Origin: Cryptomeria japonica
Lineage: Eukaryota; Streptophyta; Pinopsida; Cupressales; Cupressaceae
Length of the DNA: 64,000 bases
Direction: 5' to 3'
Assembly: GCF_030272615.1 (NCBI RefSeq)
Contig: NC_081413.1
Coordinates: 157,726,349-157,790,348, forward strand
The translations under genes were made by a program, and so were the position numbers. Below the pieces are notes generated by a model. That model was given only the letters and a program-made list of their open reading frames with translations, made no database searches and had not been told where the DNA came from. Positions 47,742 to 59,850 of this stretch are shown piece by piece (position 1 is the first letter of the stretch; each line of letters opens with the position of its first letter).

Positions 47742-50118
47742 ATGGCACGCCATCGAACAGGTAAGATTTGATTTGTTTGATTATTTTTCTTTGTATTTTA
47801 ATTAAATTAGGGTTTTTTAATTGATTTAAGTTTTGTTTTTATTAATTTGATGTTAAATTCTTCAAGCAATCCCCAAAAATGAAATAGACAACAAAGACCT
47901 CCTCCTGCACAAGCAACACAAGAAAACCTTGTTAACATTACACAAGAGCAACAAGAAAACCCTCAAAATCCTGAAAAATGCTGCTCCTCAATAGCCACCA
48001 CCACCCCGAAACCCTCCACGTCCTCCATTAGATCATGTAGATGCCACACAAGAGGATCTCATCAATCGCCTTACACAAAATAGTGCCTAAATTTCTATAT
48101 TGGTGAATAGGTTGAGGACTTCTAAGCTTGAGCACCACTCAACCCTTGCCAGAACACTAGAAACAATGGCTAATAGTGCAAATGAGGTATCTAGGGAGGT
48201 TATGAAATGGGGTTCATGGAGGGATAGATGTCAAACATTTTATGCGGATGGGTTGTCATATGATCAAGTGAAGAAAAGGGCATAGTTAAAGCTGACATAT
48301 GTGCTCTTTTCACTGATCTTGTTACTAGTAACAACCTAGAACTAAATATGACTCGGTTTCCTATACATTGGTGTGTTCATGCTAGGTTGAAAGATGCTTT
48401 TTGGGATAGGTGGTATATGGTCTTTGAACAACCACCTTGTAATAATTGGGAGGTGCCTCTATATTTTTTGAGAAAGTTGTATTGTGAGTTTATCCTCGGT
48501 TAGAAGCCGAATTACTTTGACATCCGACAATTTCAGGGTAGAGGGAGAGGCTCTGTGTAGGATAGACTTGGGGCCCATAGGGTGGTAGATCCACAACATA
48601 GGAGGCGTAGAGCTCCTAAACCCATGGTTCATGTCACTGTCCCTATATCCTTGAAGGAGTCTATGGAATTACAGACTCTTCAGGCAGTTGCATCATTGAC
48701 TGATGTCATTATTCAGCATGGGACACAGCTGGTCGGAGCAAAGAATGTACCAACACCTATAACACCTCCTTCATCAGTGACACCTCCTTCACCAGTAGCA
48801 CCTCCTTCCTCAGTGGCACCTCCTTCATCAACAACACCTCATGCATCATTTGGCACCAGCCAGCCCATTCAACATATGTGCCCCACCTACTAGGGTGTAT
48901 GTTCTGGTGTAGACACTGACGCAGATGACGATGGTAGGACATCTCATTCATGTACTTGTTGTGGGAGTAGATGCCATGCTTCCACTGCAAAGGATGTGGC
49001 CCTCATTGACAAACTTCTCAATATGTTGTACCCTCTCTATCAGACACAGGTGCGTGTAATTCTGTTTATGACATGTTATCAATTAAGTGACTAAATTTTA
49101 TAAAAAGAAATGAATTTTTATATTTAGAACAATTTAAAGTGACATATAAATAAAATGCATTGCAGGGTACAACAGGTGGTGGGAGTACACCACATACTGT
49201 TCAATCGACTCCACGGTCATGAGTAGTTTCACCACCAAAGGTAAAGATTTCTAAATTTGTTAAAAATATAATAGTACATTGGATTCAAAATATATTTTGT
49301 TAATTATATGTATCATTACTTGATATTTTGTAGGGCTTATCAGTGGTTGAGATGTCCCAAGTTGATGATATCACGCTTTCAACCATTGACTTTGGCCAAG
49401 ATAGCTATGCAGTACCATTTAGATTTATATATTTTTTACTTAAGTGATATATTAAATACATGCTCTTTTCCCTTATGTTAATTTTTTTCCATTAGTTTAC
49501 CCCACCTGCCTTGAGGACATCTCATGTGAGAAAGCCATCCTCTAGCACTCCGAGGCAGAAAAAGATATCCTCTCGGACACCCAAATGATAGAAGGTAATT
49601 CACTACAATTTAAATTCAATTGTTGAAATGTATTATGATTAAACATGTATATGTAGATATTGATAAATGCACTTAATTTATTTGTTCTATATACAGAAAC
49701 ATATGGGGTTTACAGAATTAATGAATGCACCTGATGTCAATGAGGTTCAGTAGAGGGAAAAGGTGATATCTTCATATTCACTTTGGATTGCATTCTTGCT
49801 TGTTCAAAATAACTAAATCCTTTTATGTCTATATCATATGTTATCATTTTTCAACAGGAAATGGTAATAGCTACATCAGATTCGACAAGGCTTCCTAAGG
49901 TTACAGGAGAACTATACGAGGCTTCGGTGTGCATTTTTTCTACATATGTTAAAAATATTTGTTTTATCTAGTTTGTCAACAACTTTGGGTTATTAACTTG
50001 TATGATTGTCTTTAAACTATTACAGGCCCCTTGCAAACTTCCCATTGTTATTCTACCATTCCATTTCAGTAGAAGTCCTACACATATATTATGGGATCTA
50101 ACATGACCAAGGAAAAAG
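47742..50118 (+). pseudogene. Unrecognised multi-exon gene relic, 5' and middle part
   Basis: A possible first exon is 47742-47760 (ATG, donor GTAAG). A long coding stretch runs from about 48030 to 49049, with a frameshift near 48283 and a few stops. It includes SKLEHHSTLARTLETMANSA, WGSWRDRCQTFYADGLSYDQ, then FPIHWCVHARLKDAFWDRW, an Arg-rich patch, a Pro/Ser/Thr repeat region (PPSSVAPPSS) and a Cys cluster (CTCCGSRCH). Exons with GT...AG borders follow at 49166-49240, 49334-49411, 49496-49594, 49697-49762, 49858-49926 and 50026-50118. Their lengths are 75, 78, 99, 66, 69 and 93, all divisible by three, and every intron falls between codons. Stops (TGA, TAG) occur in several. No domain recognised; a host gene relic or a DNA-transposon gene are both possible. 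Confidence 0.55.
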
Positions 50119-50209
50119 GTATGTCTATCTTAGATCAACTCCTTTTCACTAAGTGCACAAAAAAGTTGAAACCGTCTAGTTAACTCCTTTTGGATCACTT
50201 ACCATGGAT

Positions 50210-50214
50210 ATAGG
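50210..50214. repeat. Left target site duplication ATAGG
   Basis: ATAGG directly before the LTR start at 50215; identical to 61409-61413. It contains the AG of the 3' splice site of the interrupted gene. Confidence 0.9.
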
Positions 50215-51772
50215 TGTAGACACCTAAAAATGGTCAATGCTTGCGAAGTCATGCTTTAACATTTACGCATTGCCTCATTTTAGGTTTTTGCATTGCATTA
50301 ACATTTCTCCTATGTCACGCACTTGATTTTTATCATTTGCGAGCATCGAGTCATTCTTCTATATTCTTCATTCATCTCGCCTTCAAATTTGGTCTTGTCA
50401 ACAACAATCTTTAGTCATGATTTTGATCGATCTTATCCTATCGCATCAATGTGCATGCTCATTTGTCATCATTTTGGACATCGTCAATCCTAATTAGGGT
50501 TTTTTCCTCTTATCAATCTTATCATCTGGCGATCGATTTGTCATCAATCCTTATCATTTTCAATCTTGTCATTTTGCGATCGATTTATTATCGATCGTTG
50601 TCATGTTCAATCTTGTCATTTTGCGATCGATTTGTCATCGATCGTGGTCATTTCCAATCTTGTCATCTTGCAATCTATTTTGTCATTGATCCTTGTCCTC
50701 TTGTCAAATTTTGTCATTTTGCAATCGATTTGTCATCGATCGTCGTCTTTCTCAATTATGTCAATTTGGATCAATTAGTCATTGTTCCTCATCAATTGGC
50801 ACATTTCTCAATCAAATCATTTATCACATTGGTCTTTTATCAAGTCAAAATCATGATCAAATTGACATCAATTATCTTCAATCACGACCTAATTGTCATT
50901 TTCGCATTGCTAATTTATCTTCTAGGGTTTCATGATTTAATCATTTAACCTTATTTGTCATTTCTCTCTCTAGGATTAATAAATTATTTATTTATCCTAA
51001 GTCTTCTCATCGCAATTAAATATTCATTTAATTGGCTAATTATTCCTCTTTTTGTGAATTAATTAATAAATGACAAATTATTAATTAATTTACCTAATTT
51101 TCCTCAATTTTCTAATTCCTAAATTCCTAATTTTCCATTTTTCTAATTTTCTAATTTCTAATTCACCTAATTTCAATTCTCTCCTATTTTTCTCCTAATT
51201 TCATGGGAATGACATAGAAATTTGTCATAATTTGTCATAATTGACAATCAATCAATTCTTGACATAGAAATTTGTCATAAATTGTCATGAATTATCAATC
51301 AATCAAATTTTGCATAGAAAGTGCACAATTTGTCATAAATTGTCATAATTGACAATTTTGCTTTGCAATTTCCATTTGAATTGAATCATGCTAATTTGGT
51401 CTTTTTCTCCAATTTCTCTATAAATTGGATGAATTTCTTCAATCCCAATCTAATCATAGAATTAGATAATGAGAATCAATCATGCTTCGAGTACTCTTGT
51501 GCCAATATCAATCTTTCTTTCACATTAGGTGTGTGCACTTGAAGGTGAGATCCACAAACCAAGGCTATTTGGAGATGAAAGAAGGACAATGGAGCCGCAT
51601 GAAGGAGCATTCAAATCATAAATTTGGTTTGCTTAATCTTTAGTATTGAATGTTTTTGTTTTCATGTCTTTATTGAGTATGCTTAGGATAGATCATTGCA
51701 TTTAGCTTTCGTGATTAGGCTAGATTAGTATTTTGATATATGCTTTGATGATTTCCACATTTCCTACTTACA
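50215..51772 (+). repeat. 5' LTR of the 11.2 kb element
   Basis: Starts TGTAGACACCTAAAAATGG and ends TTTCCTACTTACA. It contains five copies of a 46-51 bp unit with the core GCGATCGATTTGTCATCGAT (about 50529-50750). Further on there is a second group of TTTGTCATAA(A/T)TTGTCAT repeats (about 51205-51360). Confidence 0.9.
50529..50750 (+). repeat. Five CpG-containing palindromic repeats in the LTR
   Basis: Cores begin at about 50529, 50576, 50622, 50670 and 50721 (period 46-51). The best units read CGATCGATTTGTCATCGATC, an interrupted palindrome. The 3' LTR has the same array at about 60165-60390, with several C/T and G/A differences. Position in the upstream half of the LTR suggests a promoter/enhancer region; that is inference. 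Confidence 0.75.
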
Positions 51773-51777
51773 TTAAT

Positions 51778-51795
51778 TGGTGAACCTATGTGAAC
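51778..51795 (+). other. Primer-binding-site-like sequence of the 11.2 kb element
   Basis: TGGTGAACCTATGTGAAC five bases after the LTR end, matching TGGTGAACCCGACGTGAAC at 17521. The tRNA is not identified. Confidence 0.6.
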
Positions 51796-51885
51796 TAACC
51801 ATCTAACCATGTCTTGAGTGCCTTTTGAGTTGATTTGCAGGTCAAAAACCCAAGAAACAGGGTAATGCAGGGCTTTCTAGGGACT

Positions 51886-52010
51886 TTTGCACCTGTGTGA
51901 GACAACCTGCGCCTGTGTCAAGCAACCTGCGCCTATGTTAAAGACATTTTGTGCCTGTATCCTGCATTTTGTGCCTGTGTCATGCATTCTGTGCCTATGT
52001 AAAGTCCAGA
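51886..52010 (+). repeat. Tandem repeat after the primer site, about 20-27 bp units
   Basis: Units such as CCTGCGCCTGTGTCAAGCAA and TTTTGTGCCTGTGTCATGCA, about six in number. Similar words reappear near the other end of the internal region at 59231-59340. The related element at 16430 has an unrelated tandem repeat at this position. Confidence 0.75.
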
Positions 52011-53807
52011 AACAGAGGTAAAAAAAAAGCGGTGTTTTACTTGAAAATTGTTTGTTTTGCATTCTGTTTTCTGCTTTTTGGTTTTTGGTACTAATTCTCT
52101 ATGCAGCACCTTGGCATATGCATGGCAAAGACAACAAATGAAAACTACTAACACGCTTTATGTAGATTCGATAGTCAAAGAATAAATATATCAAACTTCT
52201 AACTTGGGTTGTTGCAAGTTGCCTTGGATTACAACTAAACTTTGTGTTTGCAATTAATATTATAGGCACCTAGTATGATTTCTAAATAGGTTGGAATGAA
52301 TGTGTGTTTGCTTTGATTTTTGAGCTTGACATTGGAGTAGGAGAGTATTCTCTCATCCTTCTTAGGGTGATCAGAAATCCAAATCTTCGATACCATGCTC
52401 ATTGTTTTGATTGTGTGTCACCTTTAGAGGGCCTGCCTTCCCGACCATTTTCTTTTACAAGCAAGTGACAATCATGAGAAGGGAACAACCCAAAGTGAGT
52501 ACGGCTAGAATACCTTGGCATTCTAACTCACTATAAACAAATGCCTGATGAGAGAAAGCTTTGAAGGAAGGGTTACGTGGGAATTGTAGTTACTTGGGAA
52601 GTGATGACCCTTGGACTCTTTCTCATATCAACATCTAAGTAGGACCTCACGGTCTCAATCGTGCTTGCGCGACTACATTTGTTTGGTATCTTGGTGGGCT
52701 TAATGTCTCAATCATGCTTGCATGACATCAAGGAGTAACACTTAACAGAAATCCTTACTAAACACCTTGTTTTTAGAAGCCAAAAACCCTTCTAGTTGCT
52801 TGAGAAGGACAAGTTCGGATACTTGGAAGAGATACTAAGTTCGCCATGGGGAGATTTCCATGGGGACTGATGCTTGGCTGCCCTGAGAAGTGAGTGTCGT
52901 GGAGGGGATCCCGTGGGGTCAAGCATCTATGTATTCTCCTTGAATCCCATAATGAGTCTACCTCTCAAGTACCTAATGTCCTTGCCTACCATAAGAAATG
53001 TGTAAATGAGCATGATTGTCTTGAGTCTAAGTTGAACTATCTTGTATTCTTTGCTTGTCAAAAGTTGAATTGTATCTCATTTTAAAAACAAGGCAAATTG
53101 ATTCAAAACAAGGTTAAACCCAAGAACATTTCATCCAAAAAAGTTCAAAACACCTTCAAACATGGTTGTCAAATATTGTTCAAAATCTTGTCTCAACATG
53201 CATGTCACTTAGGTTTAGGTTCATCCTAGGTTTGCATTTTTGCAAGTTCATTGTCAACTATCAAGGTTAAGTTTCATCTAAGTCATACTCCTTTGCATAT
53301 CAATAAGGGTCATCCATTTGCATGTGTCCTCTTGCATTAGAGTAATACCATTGTCATACATTTGCATTTGCATACCCTAGGTGTCTTCATTAAGATTAGG
53401 TCATTATCATATCATATTAGGGTCAGTTGCATAGTAATTGTCCCTTTGCATATAGTGTCAAAGCTAGGTTTTGTCATACTTGAGTAATCCAAATCTTTGA
53501 TAAACCCTAAGTCATTGTTAAGAAGTCTAGACCTTATCAAACTTTTGTCCTTTGGTCATCAATATCATTTTTGTCAAACCTAGCTTAGTATCCAAGCATA
53601 TAGGGGAGACATTGTCATTTTGTCCTTTTGTCACTTGGTCCTTTTGTCCTTTGAGGTCTAGACATCATTTCAATTTCCTAAGGGTCTCTTTTAGATTTAC
53701 ATTCCAAAAACTTTGTCAAAATCTTGAAAAAACAACAAAAACATTAAGTTGCATTGTCATCCTTTAGGTTGCATTTGTTAATCCCATTAGTTGCATTGCA
53801 TAGTGAC
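52011..53807 (+). other. Leader region of the 11.2 kb element
   Basis: No convincing protein. It shares blocks with 17876-19627 (for example GAGCATGATTGTCTTGAGTCTAA near 53008). Words related to TTAGGT and TTTGTC recur in its last 600 bases. Confidence 0.6.
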
Positions 53808-56612
53808 ATGTTTGTTGAAATGAGGTCTCAACCTTCTTACGAAGCCATGTCATCACAATTGAGCAATCAATCATGTCAATCCAATCTCTACATGTCTCAG
53901 AACTTGGATTAAACTTATCATGATGATGTAAATGTCCAAATACAAAAACTAGAGGAGAAGCTAGCTCAAGAAAATGAGATTTTGGAACAAAGAGTGAAAA
54001 ACATTGAGAAGAATAGATCACAAATGTCCAAAATGTTTCAAAAAATTCCAGGTCAAAATCCAAAGATTGAGCCAATTGATGTAAGATCTCTTCTTGAACG
54101 ATCAGACATACCAGCTCTCCTCTCACAAATAGAGATGATGAAACAATTTCAAGAAAAGAGACAACATCAATTTCAACATTATGTGCCTCCACAACAAGAA
54201 CAAGAAGGTTTTTACTATCAATCACATTTTCAACCATCACAACCAATGGTCCAATTTCAACAATATGTCCAACCAACTATACAACGTCAACAAATAGTTC
54301 AACCAATGGTGGAATATCAACAAGTTCAACCAACATATCAAAATCAACAACCACAACCAAACATTCAAAAACAAAGGTTGCAACACACACCAAGCCAAGT
54401 TTCAAACATGTCAGAACAATTGAACCAAGTCCAATATCAAAACATGACATTAGATCAAAACCAACTCCTTGCCAAACAAGTTCAAATTCTAGATACAACT
54501 ATGTCAAAACCTTGAAAGAAAGGTGGCTTTATTGCAATGCTCCTAAGGAAATTACCAAGTGAGTTCTTTGAAGAAGATCAAGATAATACACTTATGTCTA
54601 GCAATGCCTCATCCCCCCATAAACAAATTGACTCTCCAGTGGCATCTATCCCTACACCTTTAGAAGTTTCACAAGAACCTTCCATATTGTCCTCATCAAA
54701 CAATACACCCAAGGATGCAATTATCCAAGAGCTATCCATAATTGATTGCCAAGATAATCCAATTCATGATGCACATCCTTGTCATGTTTCAGAAATACAA
54801 GACCCAATGCCACCATGCACTTTATTGCCATTACCTATTTTAGAGGACCCCATTTGAAGTCCCTCTTACTCATGTTCAAGCATTGATTCCTTGCCAGAAT
54901 CTATCACAAATGTTCAAGGTGCATTTCCTTCATGCCAAAACATTGATTCCTTGCCAAAATCCCCCATGCATATCCAAAGTCCAACCTCATGTCAAGAGGA
55001 TAATTTAGAGAACGAAGAAATGAGTCCTAAAGAATATCAAGGTCAAGATCTCGAAACCTTATCATCCCATCCAATTGTTGACCAGGACCCCATGTTCCCA
55101 GACACTCACGATGATTCCCCTATTCTTGTCCATCCTATCCAAAGTCCTATTGACACTCCACTCCCCGAGCAAGATCAAGGTATCCCAGTCCATCCAATCC
55201 CAAATGATCCTCTTCCATTTCATGAACACAATGTCCTTTCAAATCCCATTGACATTCCACTTCCTAAGAAAGATCAAGATATCCTTTCCATCCTTTCTGA
55301 TGATCCCATTAAAAGTCAAGAGCAAAACACCTTTAAAGAGGATTCCAATGATCTTCCTCCTTGTCAAGATCAAATTATGCCTTTAAATCCTCCACAAGAT
55401 CTTTTTGTTCCTCCATCTCCTTATCTTAATGCTCCATATACACTCCAAGATATCATTTATTTTGATGATCCCATTATTTCTCCTATTCCATCTCTTGAAG
55501 AGCCTATCATTGAACCATGTCCACTACACAATCCTAGTCCCCCTCATGATCCTAATCCCCTTCATGATTCTAACGTGTCAGTGCAAGATGTTCATGAACC
55601 CTTGACATGCATAATGGGTTCTTCCACTTTGGTGCAATCCGATCCACTTCAAGATCTCATTATTTCTCTCATATCATATCCACCTCATAATGGACTCGTG
55701 TCTTCTTCCCAAAGAAAAGAGTATCCTGCAAGTCAAGATATTCATAAAGGCAAAGGAGTAGATCTCCATAAGCAAGAATCTCTCCATATCAAAGAATATA
55801 CTAATGGTCATGGCTACAGAGCTCACACTCAAGGCATTGGTATCCCTTCAAAGTCAAAATCAAAACATATCCCTTCCCCATCATCCCTTCCATCCATCTT
55901 AGGTCCTTATATCCCTTCCTCCTCTATGCAAGGTCAGCAAAGGCACACATCCTTGAGTAAATTTCATCAATCCAAAAGAACTCCATTTCATTCATATCCA
56001 TCCATGCATTCCTTTCCCCCTCCAAGCAATTTGGATGCCAAGCATAAAAGTCATAAGTCTAGAAATCCGCATGTATTCAAGGATCAACATGTCCAATATA
56101 ATCGACATGTCAAAACAAAGAACAATATGATTTATAAAGAAAAAGAAATATCCAAAAGGTCAGAAAGGCCCACTGAGCAAAATAAAGCAAAGTCAAAATA
56201 TATATGGGTTCCTAAATCCCTTGTGCAAGCAATGCACTCCAAGGAACCACAAAAGCATGAAAAATCAAAAACCATGTGGATCCCCAAGAAGCTCCTTGAA
56301 GCACAAAAAGAACAACCTAGATTGGCATCTAAAATTGTTGTTCCTCCATCCAAACCTTCCAAGTCTATTTCTCCACCACCTTCTTCATCCGTTTTGGGCC
56401 CTTATGTCCCAAAATCCATAGTCGTTCCTTTGTCCAAATCTCAATATCCAAAATACATTTGTCCTCCATCAGTCCATCACCCCTCAAGGTGTGTGCCAAT
56501 GTCAATCTTGCCAACATTTCCATCCATTGAAGCCCAATTCTTCCAATACCCTATCCATTATCCAATGCATATTTTCCATCCTTCCATCCCTTTGATCCAA
56601 TCCTTTACATAA
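53808..56612 (+). pseudogene. Long non-pol protein of the 11.2 kb element (934 codons, three stops)
   Basis: From an ATG at 53808 one frame runs to TAA at 56610-56612, broken only by TAA at 53910, TGA at 54513 and TGA at 54855. Other copies have CAA, CGA and CGA (or CAA) at these sites. In order: a coiled-coil N-terminus (KLEEKLAQENEILEQRVKNI), a Gln-rich region of about 100 residues (HYVPPQQEQ, FQPSQP), a basic conserved block ending KLPSEFFEE, about 400 residues rich in Pro, Ser, Asp and Ile, and a basic C-terminal part with YIWVPKSL and MWIPKKLLEA, then VLGPYVPKSI. No CCHC knuckle, protease, RT or integrase motif. The length and order are kept in the copy at 19628-22215. Its position after the leader suggests a Gag-like role, but similarity to known Gag was not recognised. 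Confidence 0.75.
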
Positions 56613-57561
56613 ATCCTTGCCTTAGTTTCATCTCATTTTCCATGTCCTTATCCTACCAACATCTTTGAGCATACTTTTAAAGGTCATGGCCCATTTTTTT
56701 TCAAGGCTACTATCCAAAAAAAAAAGAGATGTTTGAGTCCTTCTTCCATCCCCTATCATGTGTCCATCTTCTATTGAAAATGTCAAAATCCAAAATACAA
56801 AAAAAAAGTGAAAAAAAAAGACAAAAGAAGAAAAATAAAGAAAAATAATTCGTCCACTGGCGAAAACCTGGCAAACAGGCACCTTGGGCAAGTACCATGA
56901 TGAAAACCTAGCAAACAGGCGTCATGCGTAATCTATAAACTTCTTGCACACCACACTTGGGGGCAGGTTTCCTCCTTCATATCCTATTGCCCTTCATTAT
57001 CCTATCATACCATGTCATTACCCTTCATATCCTATTGTCCCTCATGTCCAGTTTCCCTTTCCACCTTTGATCTTGACAAGGCTGAGGATCATCATAAGCA
57101 TCATGCTTGCAGCTTTTAGTCCATCATAGCTTTTGGTCATTTATCCATTTGCTTATTATAACCTTTCATCCATATTCCCTAGCTTATTGCAACTTTTTGC
57201 CACTATCCCTTAGCCTACCCCGACCTTCAGTCCATGTCCCTTATCCATTCTTGGTCTTGCTTATCCTATCCATATCTTATCACTATCCATACACTCTTTC
57301 TGTCCCTTGATCTTGATCTGACATAAGGACATGAAATGCAAAACATATTTTTCAAAAACCTCTTGACATGTCCCTCATGCCATGTCACTATTTTACATTA
57401 TCATATCCAGTCTCTTGTCCCATCACGCAATAGCCCTTGAAAATTGCATCCGTATTGTCTCCATGATAAAAGGCCTTTGTCTTCCCTCTATCCACCAACA
57501 TTTTAGCAAGCCTATTTATTCACCTGTCATATTCCTTGCCTTGCTAGACATTGGGGGCAAA

Positions 57562-57885
57562 ATCATAAAAATTGAAAAATGTCCTGAAATAAATCCCTAA
57601 AAAATTGAAAAATGTCCTGAAATAATTCAAAAAAATTGAAAAATGCCCTAAAATAAATCATAAAAATTGAATAATGTCCTGCAAAAATCATAAAAATCAA
57701 AAAAATGTCCTGAAATAATCCCTAAAAATTGAAAAATGTCTTGAAATAATCATAAAAAAATTGAAAAATGGCCTAAAATAAAAACAAAAAAATTGAAAAT
57801 TGTCCTAAAAAAAATCATAAAAAAATTGCAAAATGTCCTGAAAAAAATCCCTAAAAGAATCAAATAACGTCCTGAAAAAAAAATG
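57562..57885 (+). repeat. A-rich tandem repeat, about 33-36 bp units
   Basis: Units of the form AATTGAAAAATGTCCTGAAA followed by TAATCCCTAAAA, about nine times with decay. Confidence 0.85.
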
Positions 57886-59230
57886 AACAAAAAAATTGTA
57901 AAAACTCGAACAAACAACACAAAAATATCCCCTCTATGCACAGACAGATCATTGAGCATCCCTCCAACGACATGCAATCACATTGTGCTTTAATAGAATC
58001 ACGCATTCACGATGAACTTTTTCAATCCAACCAGACATTCAAACTGATCACAATTGTCATATCAATCGAATATCAGCATCAAAATCATTTGTCCTTGTTC
58101 CTACTATCATGGGTCTTATACAGGGTGTGGTATACTCGAAACTAGACCGTGTCTTGTCTTAGACGGGGTACCGCATGTCCTGAAACCAGATAGCATGATC
58201 ATCTTCTCAGCACTTTCAACTTTTGACAATGAAGATCAAGATGTTTGTTTGATTTGTTTGAATTTGTGCATCTTATCTTTTATTGATTTATCTTCAATCA
58301 TGTTCCTATGTTGCTCAATGATGTCACTGAGTGATTTAGAGTGACCAGGATGGCTCATGGTCCCTTTATTTCTTTTTGTTGTGATTGTTGTTTGTCTGTG
58401 ATGTGTTTGTCTTTTGCAAAAAGGGTTGCATTTCAGCTTTGGCCTTCAATGCCATGATGCTACGCATCCATTTTGCTATATTAAAATAAAGGTTCTCACC
58501 TACAAAGTGCATTAGTGAAAGCAAGTTTTTCTTCGTCTCTAACTGTCCCCTGTCTCATTTCTTCTTACTAACATTTCTTCTGTCAATTCAGATAGTCAGT
58601 CTAGTCTAGTGCTCTGATCCCCAAACACATATGCTGCATCCTACATTCATTGGTTAGTACATTTGCATTACATCAAGTATCATATCAAGCATTTTATCCA
58701 TTTCATATTATAAATGCATCAAAAATACATAAAAATATATCCATACATGTTTCACAATAAACAGTACATAAGTCATCCATACATAGAAAACAACTATAAG
58801 TCAAAACACATTGCATCCCATCATATCGATGCATATCATATCACATATCACAATAATATCGGAGTACAAAAATTGGACTGTCTGTCCTAAGTATGGCCCG
58901 CAGGCTGACTACATAATGTCAAACTACATCTGTCTGTCATAAGGAGCACGTGCCTCTATCACTGGGTGCTCCCTCTATCCTCCTCATCCCTGCCATGTCT
59001 CATGAATGATGTCCCTCCTACTCCTAGTCCTAGCTGTGGTACTATCAACTCTGCATCACAATTGGGGCATATTTTGTCAGTATTAGGGTTTGCTCCTATA
59101 GGCTGCATTTTCTTTGTTTCATGGCCAATTCAGGGTGTTCTTTATCTATTTTGACCTATCCTATTCTTATCCCCTCTTTTCGGATCATTTGCATACCATT
59201 TTTGACCAAAATTGAGTTCCCAATGCACAA

Positions 59231-59340
59231 CTGTGCCTGTGTCAAGGAACCTGTGCATGTGTCATGTAACCTACGCCTGTGTACCCTACACAAGTGCAGA
59301 AGACATCACACAAGCATAGGATTCTCCCTACACAAGCGTA
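59231..59340 (+). repeat. Short repeat near the 3' end of the element
   Basis: CTGTGCCTGTGTCAAGGAAC, CTGTGCATGTGTCATGTAAC and CTACGCCTGTGTACCCTA are in direct order, followed by ACACAAGTG/CACAAGCA/CACAAGCGTA, which are partial reverse complements. They resemble the units at 51886-52010. Confidence 0.65.
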
Positions 59341-59836
59341 GAAGTCAGTTTCTGCATTCCCTATGGGCCCCGCAATGACCCGCAAGTGATTAAAATTCAT
59401 GAAATTGAAAATATGGGTTTTTGAGATACATACCGCTGCTCCTGCATCATCTGGTCGTCTGTAAGTGTGTACACATTCTCTGAGGTGATCTGCCATTGGA
59501 ATGTTCACCATCTCTCTGCAAGTGTCCTTGTTTAGAGCAACAAATTCTCCTCTTTGGCTAGTGCAAATGAGCAATTTTCAACCTCTTGGTCTCATTTATA
59601 GATCTTTGTCAGTGCATAGATGGATGTGCACCCTCTCCATCTTATGCTGGTCGCAGTCTTGTGCACCTTAAATTGCTTGTCCTTCGTGCATCCGATCTTC
59701 GATTGTCAGTCCGTTCAATCCTATCATTTTTATCGATCAATTGGCCTCTCTTCTGTATGTTTCCGGCCAATTTCTCAAGGGGGCATGCATATGTCATTAT
59801 TATTCTTTGAAACAACGCTTAACATCACATTGTCTC

Positions 59837-59850
59837 AAAGAGGGGCAAAA
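59837..59850 (+). other. Polypurine tract of the 11.2 kb element
   Basis: AAAGAGGGGCAAAA directly before the 3' LTR; identical to 29560-29573. Confidence 0.85.

Larger units (their letters stand above)
56613..59836 (+). other. 3' non-coding region of the 11.2 kb element
   Basis: 3.2 kb without a supported gene. It holds an A-rich tandem repeat at 57562-57885 and the GCCTGTGTCA-type repeat at 59231-59340. Much of it is homologous, inverted, to 25058-27140, and parts to 42931-45212. Confidence 0.65.

Noticed and set aside
47742-47888. First exon and intron of the gene relic
   Set aside because: The ATG, GTAAG donor and TAG acceptor are plausible, but the joined frame does not lead cleanly into the main coding stretch, so it is mentioned only as a possibility.
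50451-50948. 165-codon frame inside the LTR, repeated at 60234-60584
   Set aside because: It comes from the CGATCGAT tandem repeat. It is present in both LTRs because they are copies, and there is no gene-like feature.
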